Assembly (NCBI GenBank): GCA_030737875.1
Contig: CM060911.1
Coordinates: 98,972,599-99,036,598 of the forward strand
Origin: Allium sativum
Taxonomy: Eukaryota > Streptophyta > Magnoliopsida > Asparagales > Amaryllidaceae
Reading direction: 5' to 3'
Length of the DNA stretch: 64,000 bases
Shown here: piece by piece, positions 22,134-33,104 of the stretch
Numbering within the stretch: the first letter of the stretch is position 1
Layout of the letters: each line of letters begins with the position of its first letter
Translations under genes and position numbers: made by a program
Notes under the pieces: generated by a model
Database searches by the model: none
What the model was told of the DNA's origin: nothing
Seen by the model: only the letters and a program-made list of their open reading frames with translations

Positions 22134-22503
22134 ATGGTTGGATCTATAAACCGTGAACCATTCGAAGAGCTTCAGGCCTCCAAACTCAACTGAGTTCGTC
22201 CGCCGCCTAGCCCACAACCCACCACCGAGCTCCTCCCCCTTCTACCCGTGGCGGTGCCTCGACCTAGTTCTGAAGCTTTTTGAAGAATCCACGGCCGATT
22301 TCTATGTGAAGAGGAAACGTGTAGAACCATATAATATTTTATTAATTTAATTTTAAAAATATTATCAATCTAAATTTAGTCGTAACTAACTCATACAAAC
22401 TCGAAAATCTACAATTTCAGAAGCGTTGTGATCGTATTGACAAGATCTACGACTATGAATTGAAACGGGACAAATCTGAACTGTACGGGATAAAAAATTC
22501 ATG
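22134..22503 (+). pseudogene. Captured plant gene fragment, two exon-like pieces
   Basis: An ATG at 22134 opens 19 codons to a TGA at 22191. In another frame, 22153-22305 encodes a proline/serine-rich then hydrophobic segment with the run RRLAHNPPPSSSPFYPWRC. A GTGAAG donor-like site follows codon 51. An acceptor (TTTCAG, ending 22420) starts a second exon-like piece, 22421-22503, encoding a charged segment with YDYELKRDKSELYGI and ending at ATG before GTGAGA. Joining at these sites keeps the frame open. This looks like a decayed gene start (frameshift and stop in exon 1) carried in C's LTR. I do not recognise the parent protein. Confidence 0.55.
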
Positions 22504-23770
22504 GTGAGATTTATTTGTTTAAATTAATTAATTAATTTAGTTAATTTGTTTGCGATGTAATAATCACATGTTTAAGCTTCAGATCTATTTTGTTTCGATA
22601 TGATTGATGATGTTTGATATGTTGTCTTATGTTATCACTTTTTGTTTATTTTGAATTGATCTATTTTATCAATTCAAAAAATAAAAGAAATATGATTGTC
22701 ACCTCTTATATTATCACTTTTTGTTTATTTTGAATTGATCTGATTTATCAATTCATAATAAAGAAATATGATTTGTCATTTTATGTTATCACTTTTATTT
22801 TCCCTTTTATTTGAATTGATTTAGTTGTCAATTGATCATAGAAAATGAGCCTTATATTTACTGCAATGTTATGACATGAAAATGAGCCTTATATTTAGTG
22901 CAATGTTATGACATAAAAATGAGCCTTATATTTAGTGTAATGTTATGACATGAAAATGAGCCTTATATTTAGTGTAATGTTATGACATGAAAATGAACCT
23001 TACCTTAATGTGATGCTACGACTTGAAATTGAACCTTATTTTTAGCGCTATGTTAATATGTTGATTTTTATTTACATCTCTTTGTAAATAAAAAGGGACA
23101 AAACATTAAGTGTTTTTATTTACATTTCCTTCGCGAATAAAAGAACAAACTTAATAACACACATTTTTATTTACATTCCCTTTGTAAATAAAAAGAACAA
23201 AATGTGAGATCTCTAATTTTTATAATTAAATAATTTAATTGTATGTGAATCATTGTGTGTACGTGAATATCATAGTTATGCGATGTGGTAATTAGAATTT
23301 ATTATTTGTCTGTATGATTTGTAATGCCTTGTAATATCATGATATAGCCATGTTAGTTTAGATCTATAAATTCTGATGTAATCTCCATAAAGTTCTCATC
23401 TTTATTATTATTATTATTTTTTGAATATTTTTATTTTTCTAAATAAAAAGGAAGAAAGGTTTGAATTTTTATTTTTCACAAAATAAAAGAAAGTTTGATT
23501 TTTATTTTTATTTGCAAAATAAAAACAAAAGTTGAATCTTTATTTTGTTTTGCAAAATAAAAACAAAAGTTGAATCTTTATTTTGATTTGTAAAATAAAA
23601 ACAAAAGTTGAATCTTTATTTTGATTTGCAAAATAAGAACAAAAGTTGAATCTTTATTTTGATTTATGATTTATATAAAGAAAGTTTTGATCTTTTAAAT
23701 CTTAATTAAAAGATAAATAAAGTTTAGTTATTTTATTTTGATTTACAAAATAAAGATGAGACCTTTATTT
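22504..23770. repeat. Hairpin-rich AT block with 38-40-bp tandem repeats
   Basis: The block is intron-like and made of successive inverted repeats. Examples are TTTTTATTTAC/GTAAATAAAAA near 23067 and 23165, a long TTTATTTTGAATTGAT stem near 22645-22690, and TTTATTTTGATTTGCAAAATAAA units at 23510-23680. A roughly 38-bp repeat with AAAATGAGCCTTATATTTAG occurs about five times at 22845-23010. No coding potential is seen; the small open frame at 23777-23989 just beyond is AT-rich and unsupported. Confidence 0.7.
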
Positions 23771-24099
23771 TGATACATGAAAGTTATACACCAAATCATA
23801 TGTTGTCGTTGTTGTGTTGACATAAAACTTCAATCAAAATTTCATCGTCATGTTAATATAGTTGAAATGAATCAAATATCGACATTAGAAAATATATTTA
23901 TATTAGAAATGTTGACACTAGAAAAGATGTTTACATTAGAAATAAAGTTCACCTTTCTACTTGCAATTTACAATGCAAATATTACATAGAAAGATAAATT
24001 AACTTTTTAATTGAGTTCTCTAATGTAAAGAAAAAGAAATAGAAAACATACATTTTTCCAATATAAAGAAAAAGAAGTAGAAAAATTACATTTTAAATG

Positions 24100-24310
24100 A
24101 ATCAAAGAAACGGTACATTTTTATGTTATAAAAATGAATTGGAAAAAAAAGTAAACTTTTATGTTATAAAAATGAATTGGAAAAAAGGTACATTTTTATG
24201 TTAGAAAAATGAATTGGAAAAAAGGTACATTTTTATGTTATAAAAATGAATTGGAAAAAAAAGGTACATTTTTATGTTATAAAAAAATGAATTGGAGAAA
24301 AAGAACATTT
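24100..24310. repeat. Short AT-rich tandem repeat
   Basis: About five units of roughly 40 bp contain AAAATGAATTGGAAAAAA and TACATTTTTATGTTA. They directly precede the 76-bp array and probably arose by local slippage. Confidence 0.75.
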
Positions 24311-24344
24311 TTATGTAATTAAAGAAAGAGTACCTTTTTACCGT

Positions 24345-25240
24345 CATTTTTGTCGCATTAGAATTAGCGAACAAAAACATTATTTTTATTGAATAAAAAA
24401 ATATACATTGTTGAAACCAATATTTTTGTCGCATTAGAATTGGCGGACAAAAATAATATTTTTATTGAATATAAAATATACATTGTTGAAACCATTATTT
24501 TTGTCGCATTAGAATTGGCGGACAAAAATATTATTTTTATTGAATACAAAAATGTACATTGTTGAAACCATTATTTTTGTTGCATTAGAATTGGCGGACA
24601 AAAATATTATTTTTATTGAATATAAAAATATACATTGTTTAAACCATTATTTTTGTCGCATTAGAATTGGCGGACAAAAATATTATCTTTATTGAATATA
24701 AAATATACATTGTTGAAACCATAATTTTTGTCGCATTAGAATTGGCAGACAAAAATATTATTTTTATTGAATATAAAAATATACATTGTTGAAACCATCA
24801 TTTTTGTCGCATTAGAATTGGCGGACAAAAAAATTATTTTTATTGAATATAAAAATATACATTGTTGAAACCATTATTTTTGTCGCATTAGAACTGGCGG
24901 ACTAAAATATAATTTTTATTGAACATAAAAATATACATTGTTGAAACCGTCATTTTTGTTGCATTTGAATTGGTGGACAAAAATATTATTTTTATTGAAT
25001 ATAAATATTATACATTGTTGAAAACATTATTTTTGTCGCATTAGAATTGGCTGACAAAATTATTATTTTTATTGAATATAAAAATATACATTGTTGAAAC
25101 CGTCATTTTTGTCGCATTAGAATTGGCGAAGAAAAATATTATTTTATTGAATATAAAAGTGTATAATGTTGAAACCGTCATTTTTGTCGCATTAGAATTG
25201 GCGAAAAAAAGTATTGTTTTTTTATAGAATAAAAAGAATG
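24345..25240. repeat. 76-bp minisatellite, about 12 units
   Basis: The marker TTTTTGTCGCATTAGAATTG recurs with its TGTCGC/TGTTGC core starting at 24351, 24427, 24502, 24578, 24654, 24729, 24805, 24881, 24957, 25034, 25110 and 25185, a period of 75-77 bp. Each unit contains a stem TTTTTGTC/GACAAAAA and a second AT-only stem. Units differ by a few percent. The short open frames here (24201-24434 and 24364-24549, minus) are by-products of the array. Confidence 0.93.
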
Positions 25241-25249
25241 GATTTTAAT

Positions 25250-25640
25250 AGTGGGAATCGCCAAATGGTTTAAATATATAAATATAAATATAAAATTAAA
25301 CGAAACGAGCGCGGCAGTTCGCGTATCGGCAGTCATAATTTTAAACGATCATACCGAAAGATCCGACCGTTGGATTTTCCCAAAACTGGAACCATTAGGA
25401 CCGCTTTGGGAAGAGCTTTCCAACGATATAAAATTCGTCAAAATCCGACGGTTAGATTTCAAGATATGTGTAAATCAAATTTTGGAAAAGATAGCGCCTG
25501 GGCAGTCCACTAACCCGAAGCGTCGTTTATTTATTTTGAGCTATTTTCAAATAAATAAAAAAATAGCGATAAATAGTTATAAATATATACGAAATGTTTT
25601 AAATGATAATTATGCGACAATTATTTGAAAAGACCGAGTT
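25250..25640 (+). repeat. Palindrome module of C's LTR
   Basis: It contains ATCCGACCGTTGGAT (25361-25375) and, downstream, a CGACGGTTAGAT motif, the same pair seen in A, B and E. The 125-aa open frame across it (25251-25628) is not conserved as protein in the other families and is rejected as a gene. Confidence 0.7.
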
Positions 25641-25849
25641 TAACTCATTTCAAATAATTGCACGACGATTAAATCAAAGATATAAGAAGACGATGGTAGA
25701 AGACCGGCGATCTTCACATCGAATGGACGACGACTACTGATGCTTTGGACTGACTTGCTCCCAGGACAGGGTTGAAGCAGTAGTTGGCCAGACGAATTTG
25801 TTGATTGTCCGAATAACCGAGAACCTCTCTGGTGTCTCCGGTTTCGTTC

Positions 25850-27242
25850 AAACCCAGAACGGACTTGTATGGATGCGCGTCTGACGTTGGAATTCATTTC
25901 GTGTAATTAATCATTTTTTATTGATTATGCCTGTTTGGTGGTAGAGAATTTATTCTCTGCTTAACACCCTGGTATATGTTAGTAGTTATTGATAGCATGG
26001 CGCGAATTGTCAACGTGGCACGCCAAGATGCGAACGATCAAGGCTTTTTTTGAAAAGCAGGCCTTGTGGTTGACGATCAAAGCACGTCCTGTTTAGGCAT
26101 AGCTTTGTGTATAGCGTAACCTCACGAGCCTCACACCCCGGTATGAGTCTAAAACGGGAGAAGGGAACGCAGGGAGTGCACACGTTATCTTTCTAGCTAG
26201 GGTGATGTCAGGGACCTATTAGCATTGACATTTTACTCATTGTGGATGATGGATTATGAGGTACCTCGTGTTTTTATAGGTTGTTAGTGGCCATATTATA
26301 GGTCCAAAAGGACCGGGAAACGTGTGTTCAGGAATTGCCAATCCACGACCCTTCGGAGTGGACCGACCCTGCAACTATCTAAGGGTTCGCCAGAGTCCGA
26401 ATCCTAGGGCATTTGCTAGAGTGTCTCGAATCGATAAGGAGCTCCTCCCTAGCCTTGACTCATGTTGGAAAACCAAGTCTCCAATTTGACATTTCGTTTT
26501 CGATTGTATAACTAGTATGGCGACATAGTATATGGTAGCTATGTCTCCTAGGATTAATACATTTATATTGAAATGATTTATGAAAACATATACACATTAG
26601 TAGTAATCCGTTTTACGTATTTATCGTCTTTTGATCATTATAAGGTAAAACCCTATCCTCCGGTTTGCGTTGCGTTGTGTGATGGGACTTGGGTCTTATA
26701 ATGATCTCATTTTTCTAAAAAGCATAGCGTTATTTGAACGATTTACTTTACTTATGCACTGGCAATCCAATGGAGTAAACCCGTTCCGCGTTAGCGGCGT
26801 GGTCCTGTGATTCGCCATTTTGTTAGGTAGTATAGAAAGATTTCTCATACCAGTCCCATGAATGACCTGTAGTTTGTTTCACTGGAAAATTCGGGTGCCC
26901 ATATTTTTCACATGGGCAGTCGAGTAGCTTTTTGCAGATATCTATTCTTTTAGCAGGATCCTGGATCGAAGCTTAAAGCTATGTCCAGAGCTTTGATAGT
27001 CTTCCGCTGCATTGTATTATATTTAATGTAATATTTATCTTCCGCTGTATTTATTATTCAATTCGATGTACTCTGATATTCTGTACTCTGGTGTTATATT
27101 ATCGTGATGTTATAAAAGTCTATTGTTATTGTTCTAATGTATTGTATTCCCAAAGTTAAAGTATTCGAGGATTTCCAACCTTTGAATCAGACCTGTGTGG
27201 TTTAGGGTCGATTCAAAGAGCGGGAATTTTCGGGTCTTTACA
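25850..27242 (+). repeat. Conserved 3' block of C's LTR
   Basis: This part matches A, B and E in order: the CGTTC-AAACCCA-GAACG hairpin (near 25850), TTTCTAGCTAG (near 26190), a perfect palindrome GAGGTACCTC (26258-26267), the CTCATACCAGTCCCATGA segment and a 3'-UTR-like AT-rich end with TGTAAT motifs. It probably holds the 3' part of R and U5. Confidence 0.7.
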
Positions 27243-28378
27243 GTAATTTTGGTTGACTAGTGAATGAAGAAATTTTAGGGTTAGAGGTAGTTTGGGGTAC
27301 ATACAGGGAATTTAGGTATTTTAGATATTTTTTCCCTAATATTATATTAAATTATAATCAACTACTGTTTTTATTTGTCCTTTAAAATTCCTGTAATCAC
27401 ACATGACATCCAAAAATCACGAAACTGGACATGCAGCTGCAGTTCGACATTACGTCCCAGTGAAACTAGTTTCGTCGAATTCCGACTCCGTTTGCTCACA
27501 CAGCGTATTTTTAACCGTTAAAATACCGATTGTTTTTCCCATTAAAAATCCGTACGGCCACATACTGACTTCAAAAATCATGAAACTTGAAATCTAGCAA
27601 CAATTTAATATTGCGGATCCAACAAAATTAGTTTCGTCGAAAACGGAGGTCGTTTGCAAAACTGTCTATTTTTAAAGATCTAAATAAGCCCATTTAATTA
27701 TTAAATATATTTAAAAATAATTAAATTATATATTTAAAAATGAATATTATCGTATATATTCAAAATAGAATATCATACAGCTCCAATTGGATTTATAACT
27801 TGATATTCAAATCCCAGTTGAATCGATATTTTATTTATATTGAAAATTCCATTTAAAATATAAATAAATCACTATAAATTATAAAGGAAATTCCATAGCG
27901 ACTATTTGAAAATTTGATTTGGACATAAATCAAAATCTACACGACGAAATCCTGATTTTTCTCTTCCATTAGGAAAATATACTTCACTAGCTCTGAACAT
28001 TTCTTGTTTCACAGAAATCCGATTTAAAATGGATTCTGTATATTCATTTGAAGTTCGGATCGCCAAATAGCGAACTACAGCGCCGTTTCGAGCTCCATTA
28101 AAATTATATTATAATTATACGTTCAAACTTCATTTAAATAATATATTCGTTATTATAATTCAATTCTAAACTGAATTATTTATTTTGAATTGTACAGTTC
28201 ACACAATATTGTCAATTCAACTTAATTCTGATTATTTCAGAATTACATATATTATTCTATTATGTATATTAATTAAATATTCTATATCATTTAATTAAAT
28301 GACCATTTAATTCTCTAAATCACAATTTATATAATTAAATTAATTAATTATTATATCGCTAAAATACGGGTCGTTACA
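27243..28378 (-). mobile_element. Element D, LTR start (1,136 bp), interrupted by C
   Basis: Read on the minus strand it begins TGTAACGACCCG at 28378 and contains the two TTCGACGAAAC...AG motifs (about 27620 and 27460) typical of the first kilobase of A, B and E LTRs. C inserted at 27242/27243, so the rest of D lies left of C, outside the window. GAAAG (28379-28383) would be its target duplication. Sequence similarity to the other families is clearly lower, so D is a separate, older family. No gene is seen; the open frame at 27403-27597 lies across this repeat. Confidence 0.78.
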
Positions 28379-28718
28379 GAAAGCTTGTGGATCAAAGCTA
28401 GTGCTAGTTGGGATCCTCGTAAACAAACTACAACAAGAAGTAAAGAGTTGTGAAGTGGTTATTTAAAGATATTCTTTGTATATGCATCCTATTTATTTGT
28501 AATCTTTTGTTAGTCGTGAAGTTTGAAACAATTACACTAAAATGTATAAGAACACCGCTTGAAAATTTGGAGCTATTGCAATAATTGTTTAAGGAAACGA
28601 ATGTAGTTAAGCAAACATCTCATACATCGGCTTTTGCACAAGAACAATGAAACAAAAGGCTCCTCCAATACAATCTCCGTTTAATAGAACATGAGCTTTC
28701 AGATAATGTTTCAATCAT

Positions 28719-28996
28719 TTGGATGAAATGCAAGTTGATCAAATCCCTAATTTGAATTCATCAACCAATCCTCCATTATATCATGCTTTAGTGCAAAAAA
28801 CTCTAATCGTTGATTCATTTTCTAGTGCATATGTTAATATGAAAAAAGGCCACGTAGATGTTGAAAATAAGCTATACGACATCATTGGTCCAATGGCTGA
28901 AGGTAAAATGAAGATTTGTCATCCAAATTAAGGCAGACGTAACATAAACAAGAAGAAATTTTATAGACTACGCAAGTATTGTTGTTTGTGTCAAAC
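28719..28996 (+). pseudogene. Decayed coding remnant, possibly FAR1/transposase-like tail
   Basis: The frame 28719-28931 encodes 70 residues with a helical charged segment and ends in a K-I-C-H-P-N stretch. After one stop the same frame continues G-R-R-N, basic residues and a C-x2-C (to about 28996). A helical region, then GR-type basic residues, then C-x2-C recalls the C-terminal tails of plant FAR1/FHY3 or MULE transposase proteins, but this is weak pattern matching. No ATG in good context and no flanking exons were found. Confidence 0.25.
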
Positions 28997-29522
28997 ATCT
29001 TGAAAAAGAAGAAGAATCTGATTTGGGTGAAGCGGTAATATTTTTTATGCATTAGGACAACAAAGATTTATTTAATGTTCTTAACGACGTCTTAACACAA
29101 AATTGGTCACTGTCAGCGGTTGCGAGCATGTTAAAGAGTATCAAACTTATCTGATAATCTATGATAGTGTCAACAAATATAATTTTTTCATAATTGTATT
29201 TCCTTTATATCATCTATTAATATGGGGAAATGGTCACTCGCACACGCCAATACTCGATGGGTTAATGCTATGCAAATTATCCAAATACGCAAAAATATTC
29301 AAACACGGAATTATGGAAAATAAAAGACACCAAGTATATAGTGGTTCGGCACTAACACCTACATTCACTTTCATGTAACTACTCATCATCATTGTTACAA
29401 TTACAAGAAATATCCAATTTTCAACACTTTGAGTTTACAAAGTTGTATTAAATAATAACATAGTCCTTGTTAATCCCATATTAGGCCATAATCATCTTCT
29501 TCAAGCCAAAATTTGTAAAAGA

Positions 29523-29527
29523 TTCTT
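29523..29527. other. Left target-site duplication of A2 (TTCTT)
   Basis: TTCTT lies directly before TGTAACAACCCG and is repeated directly after the last TCACA of A2 at 44006-44010. This shows A2 is one complete insertion. Confidence 0.95.
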
Positions 29528-30414
29528 TGTAACAACCCGTAAATTCTGGGCCAGTTTAAAATTTTTATTTTGGCAATTTTAGTGAATTTTGATTATTTAA
29601 AATGAATTATTTTAAATAATATCGACGAGAAATTTATTTAGAATATAAATCGAACGTATATATTATACGCGTCGTCGTTAGAATATAAATATTTATATAT
29701 AATTATAAAAGGAATTGAAAATGGCGCGGTAGTTCGAAAATTCGATTTCTAATTTCAAATGAATATACAGAATTCAATATAAGTCAGAATTGAACGAAAC
29801 AAGAAATATTTGAATCTGTATAACTATATCTTTGTAACGAAGTTAACAAACTGAGATTTCATCTTAGAAATGATAAGATATGTCCAGTTGAAAATTAGAA
29901 ATAGTCGCTGTGGAATTTATATATATATAATATATGGCCCTTAAAAATAGCCATTTTGCAAACGACCTCGGATTTCGACGAAACCAGTTTTGTTGGATTC
30001 GCAGTGTAAAGTTATTGCTAGATTCCAAATTTCATAATTTTTCGAATCAATATGTGAGCGTGGCAAAGGAAAACGCGTTTGACCAGTTTCAGTTGATTTT
30101 AATCGACTGGAAATTGGCCATTTTTCAAACAGTCTCAGAATTCGACGAAACTAGTTTTGTTAGGACCGTATCGTCAATACGAAGCTAGAAAATATTTTTC
30201 TGCAATTTATAGAGTTATTATGTGACCCCGGTAATTTGAAATGTACGTTTAAAATTCAATATAGTGATTTAAATGTAAATTTAACGGAAACTGATTCAAA
30301 CGGTCGAATCAGCTTACGATACATATCCCATTGTGTTCGGAATGGGGGTAATTCGCTATGGACGACAGGCGGTGGGCCTCGTTTCGAGGTCTTAGGTAAA
30401 AGTCAACTTTATGC

Positions 30415-30770
30415 AATTAAATTAATAAAAAAAAAAAAAATATCTTTCTCTTTTATCCTCCAGGCCCCCCCCCCCCCGTTCAAAAAATTAAATTTCAGAA
30501 TAAAAAAAAAAAGAGGGCGGAGCCCTAAAACCGCTCGACGGAGCCACATCGCGCGAGGCGCTGCTCCCCCCATCTCCGACAACTCCTCCGCCGCCCTCTC
30601 AGGTGAACCCCCCCTCGTGAAAACAACCGAGCGCCTCCCCTTGAAGCCCTCGACGCCGACGAAGAAGCCGCGCCACCCCCCCCCCCTCGAAGCAGCCCCT
30701 CCTGCCACCACCGATCGAAGACCCAAGCCGCCGACGAACTGCGAAGACCTCCCCCCCCCTCTCAGTAAGA
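30415..30770 (+). promoter_or_regulatory. Promoter-like segment, C-rich leader and donor-like site of A2
   Basis: AT-rich DNA, a TCTTTCTCTTTTATCC pyrimidine patch and a run of about 13 C are followed by some 290 bp of GC-rich DNA. This ends at TCA followed by GTAAGA. The order resembles a plant core promoter, 5' leader and first splice donor. A 197-codon frame across it (30236-30829) is broken in the otherwise identical 3' LTR by a change in poly-C length, so it is not a protein gene. Confidence 0.45.
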
Positions 30771-31239
30771 ATTTCTGTTTATTTTATTATTATTATTTTT
30801 TTTTTATTTTTTTTAAAAACCGATTTTAATAATGATTTTGTTTTAAAAATAAAAACTGAAAATGTTTAAAAGTAAAAAACTAAATATTTTTAAAGGTATA
30901 AAACTGAATATTTTTAAAAGGAATTTTTAAAAGTAATAAAACAGGAATTTTTAAAAAGTATTAAAAACTGGAATTTTTAAAAGCATTTTAAAAACCTGAA
31001 TTTTAAAACATAGAAAAAAAAACTGATTTATTTATAAAGTATTAAAACTGAAATTTTTATAAAGTATAAAACTGGATTTTTTTTATAAAGTATTAAAACT
31101 GAATTTTTTTTAGAAATAAAAACTGGTTTTTGAAATAAAGGATAAAAACTGAATTTTATAAAAAAAAAAAATAAAAACTGATTTAGTTTTAAAGGTAAAA
31201 GCTTTAACATGGGAAGAAAGGTTTGAACTTTCAAGCAAA

Positions 31240-31430
31240 GTAAAAATCATATTTTTATATGGTGAAAGCAAAAGTAAAAATCATATTTTTATGTGTTGAA
31301 AGTCGAAATAAAAATCATATTTTTATATGTTGAAAGTCAAAGTAAAAATCATATTTTTATATATTGAATAGCGAAGTCAAAATTCGATTTTTACATATTG
31401 AGTAGCATAGTAAAAATTCTATTTTTACAT
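31240..31430 (+). repeat. AAAAATCATATTTTTAT hairpin repeats (A2)
   Basis: Four to five units of about 35-45 bp each contain the near-palindrome AAAAT-CAT-ATTTT followed by a TTGAAAGTC-like spacer. An identical set is in the 3' LTR (about 38995-39185), and similar ones lie in A1 (about 6835-7110). Confidence 0.8.
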
Positions 31431-31505
31431 ATGTAGAGGATACGGGCGAAAGCGACAATAGGCGAAGATTTCTATTAAGAAGAGTCTTGAAGTTGGATAG
31501 CTATT

Positions 31506-31850
31506 GGTGAGAATTTCTCACCTTTCAATTTATTTTTCTAGTTATATATATACTAGGATGCAGACGGTGCTTAGTAGCACCCGACACCCGTCCACAGACC
31601 ATGGACTTGTTTGTTTGACTGTTTGGTGATTGATTGTGATATTGGTTTGAATGTGGTTTGTGGTGTGAAAAATCGAATCGATAAATTGGTTAGGATTAGA
31701 CGTGCGCCGTTATAAGGCGAAGGAGTAAGGCTAGGTTAGACCCTTACTCCAAAGTTTGTGGTTTGCATAACGAATTGATTTGATTGATGTGTGAATGGCG
31801 TGGGCCTTCACTAGACCGGGGATAAGGCTAGGCCTTGTCCCGTTTCTAGT
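31506..31850 (+). ncRNA. Structured module series in A2 LTR (candidate RNA fold)
   Basis: It comprises the perfect palindrome GGTGAGAATTTCTCACC (31506-31522) and the hairpin GGTGC-TTAGTA-GCACC (31566-31581). Next is 31708-31772, with outer stem CGTTAT/ATAACG and inner GGAGTAAGG/CCTTACTCC. Last is 31810-31850, with ACTAGA/TCTAGT around a 10-bp GC stem. The last two share CTAGG in their loops. A1 keeps corresponding stems (about 6380-6730, reverse strand). Confidence 0.55.
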
Positions 31851-32369
31851 ATCGTGCCGTTATGCCGCCGAAATTTTCTAAAATAAGTTAGAAAAATAAA
31901 ATTAGCATTTTATTTAACGAATGAACTGAATATAAATTCATATGTTAAAATAAAATGTGTTATCGTTAAAAATATAATTTTTAACGTGAATGTGAATAAA
32001 TAAATATTCATTTACAAACCAGACGGTTTGTTTATGTACACCTATTTGAATGACGTTGATTGGGTCGATAAATTTTACACATCGCCTAACTGCACAAATA
32101 AAATATGTGTTTGATTGTTTGAAACCCCACACGGGTGTTAGGATGAAATTTGAAGTTCACTCATCCTGATTTATTAAATATGTCGATCGATTGATTGACA
32201 AGCTGCTATAAGCGTTAAATGTCTATATTTGATGCTTATACAGTGTAGTGCACTTTGGTTGATGGTTGATTATTCATCGTTGTTGATATATACATGTGTT
32301 GTAGAAAATCCATATAATTAACATTATATGGTAATTGATTGGGCCTCATTCCAGTTTCGAGAAAAAAAG

Positions 32370-32465
32370 AAATATTTGAAATAGAAATATTTGAAATAGA
32401 AATATTTGAAATAGAAATATTTGAAATAGAAATATTTGAAATAGAATATTTGAAAATAGAAATAT
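32370..32465 (+). repeat. 15-bp AT-rich tandem repeat in A2 LTR
   Basis: Six to seven units of GAAATATTTGAAATA type are found here and, identically, at about 40122-40216. E has a looser version at 45805-45910. A1 instead has the AACACATG cluster nearby. Confidence 0.85.
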
Positions 32466-32573
32466 GTGAAGCCGTGAGGATTAGATTGACGCCATTTTGA
32501 CGTGAACGATATTTATATCGATTTTATTCATTTTAAAATGAATATTGAAACGTGATTTCGAAATCGAATATTT

Positions 32574-32830
32574 TGAAATGAATTGAATTGAAAACGATTT
32601 CGAAATGAATTGAATTGAAAACGATTTCGAAATGAATTGAATTGAAAACGATTTCGAAATGAATTGAATTGAAAACGATTTCGAAATGAATTGAATTGAA
32701 AACGATTTCGAAATGAATTGAATTGAAAACGATTTCGAAATGAATTGAATTGAAAACGATTTCGAAATGAATTGAATTGAAAACGATTTCGAAATGAATT
32801 GAATTGAAAACGAATTCGAATTGAATTGAA
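32574..32830 (+). repeat. 27-bp minisatellite in A2 5' LTR
   Basis: About nine units share the core GAAAACGATTTCGAAATGAA. An identical array is in the 3' LTR (about 40328-40584). A1 has about 16-17 units of the same repeat, so copy number changes quickly between copies of the family. The 107-aa open frame on the minus strand is an artefact of the 27-bp period. Confidence 0.93.
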
Positions 32831-33104
32831 AGCGAATTGAAATGAATTCAAATTGAATTGAAATTTGAATTGAATAGAAATGAATTTTGAAACGAATTTA
32901 TAAAGAAGAATTCAATTTTGATTTGAATTGAAAAGGAAGTTGAAATTGCTTTTGAAACGAATTTAAAACCATTTATATAATTCGTTTTAAATAGTAATCG
33001 ACGAAATATATATTATATATATAATATAATGGCCTGAATAGAACGCGCCGCGCTGCGGCAGTTCGCGAATTTCGACCATTTGTTTCAAACGGACATTACG
33101 GGAG

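Larger units (their letters stand above)
17291..27242 (+). mobile_element. Element C, 3' LTR, interrupted by solo LTR F
   Basis: The LTR starts TGTAACAACCCG at 17291 and ends TCTTTACA at 27242. Removing F and one of its target duplications leaves about 6.4 kb. The last part (25250-27242) shares the palindrome module, conserved 3' block and LTR end of the other families. The central part (21486-25250) is unusual: a gene fragment, hairpin arrays and minisatellites. The 5' LTR equivalent is off-window, so a further insertion within 21486-25250 cannot be excluded. GTAAT (27243-27247) is the expected target duplication. Confidence 0.82.
28379..29527 (+). other. Unclassified, possibly genic DNA beneath the insertions
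   Basis: This 1.15-kb stretch lacks the LTR motifs seen elsewhere and is the sequence into which D and A2 inserted. It has several short open frames with normal-looking amino-acid composition (28719-28931 and 29103-29378), separated by stops. It may be decayed coding DNA of a gene or DNA transposon. The far side of A2 continues at 44011. Confidence 0.55.

Noticed and set aside
24345..25240. CRISPR-like regular repeat
   Set aside because: The units are contiguous and wholly repetitive with no unique spacers, in a plant LTR; it is a minisatellite.
25251..25628. 125-codon frame in C's LTR
   Set aside because: Lies across the palindrome module; homologous DNA in A, B and E is closed in that frame.
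30236..30829. 197-codon open frame in the A2 5' LTR
   Set aside because: It starts in conserved LTR DNA, passes through poly-A and poly-C runs, and is broken in the otherwise identical 3' LTR by a one-base length change.
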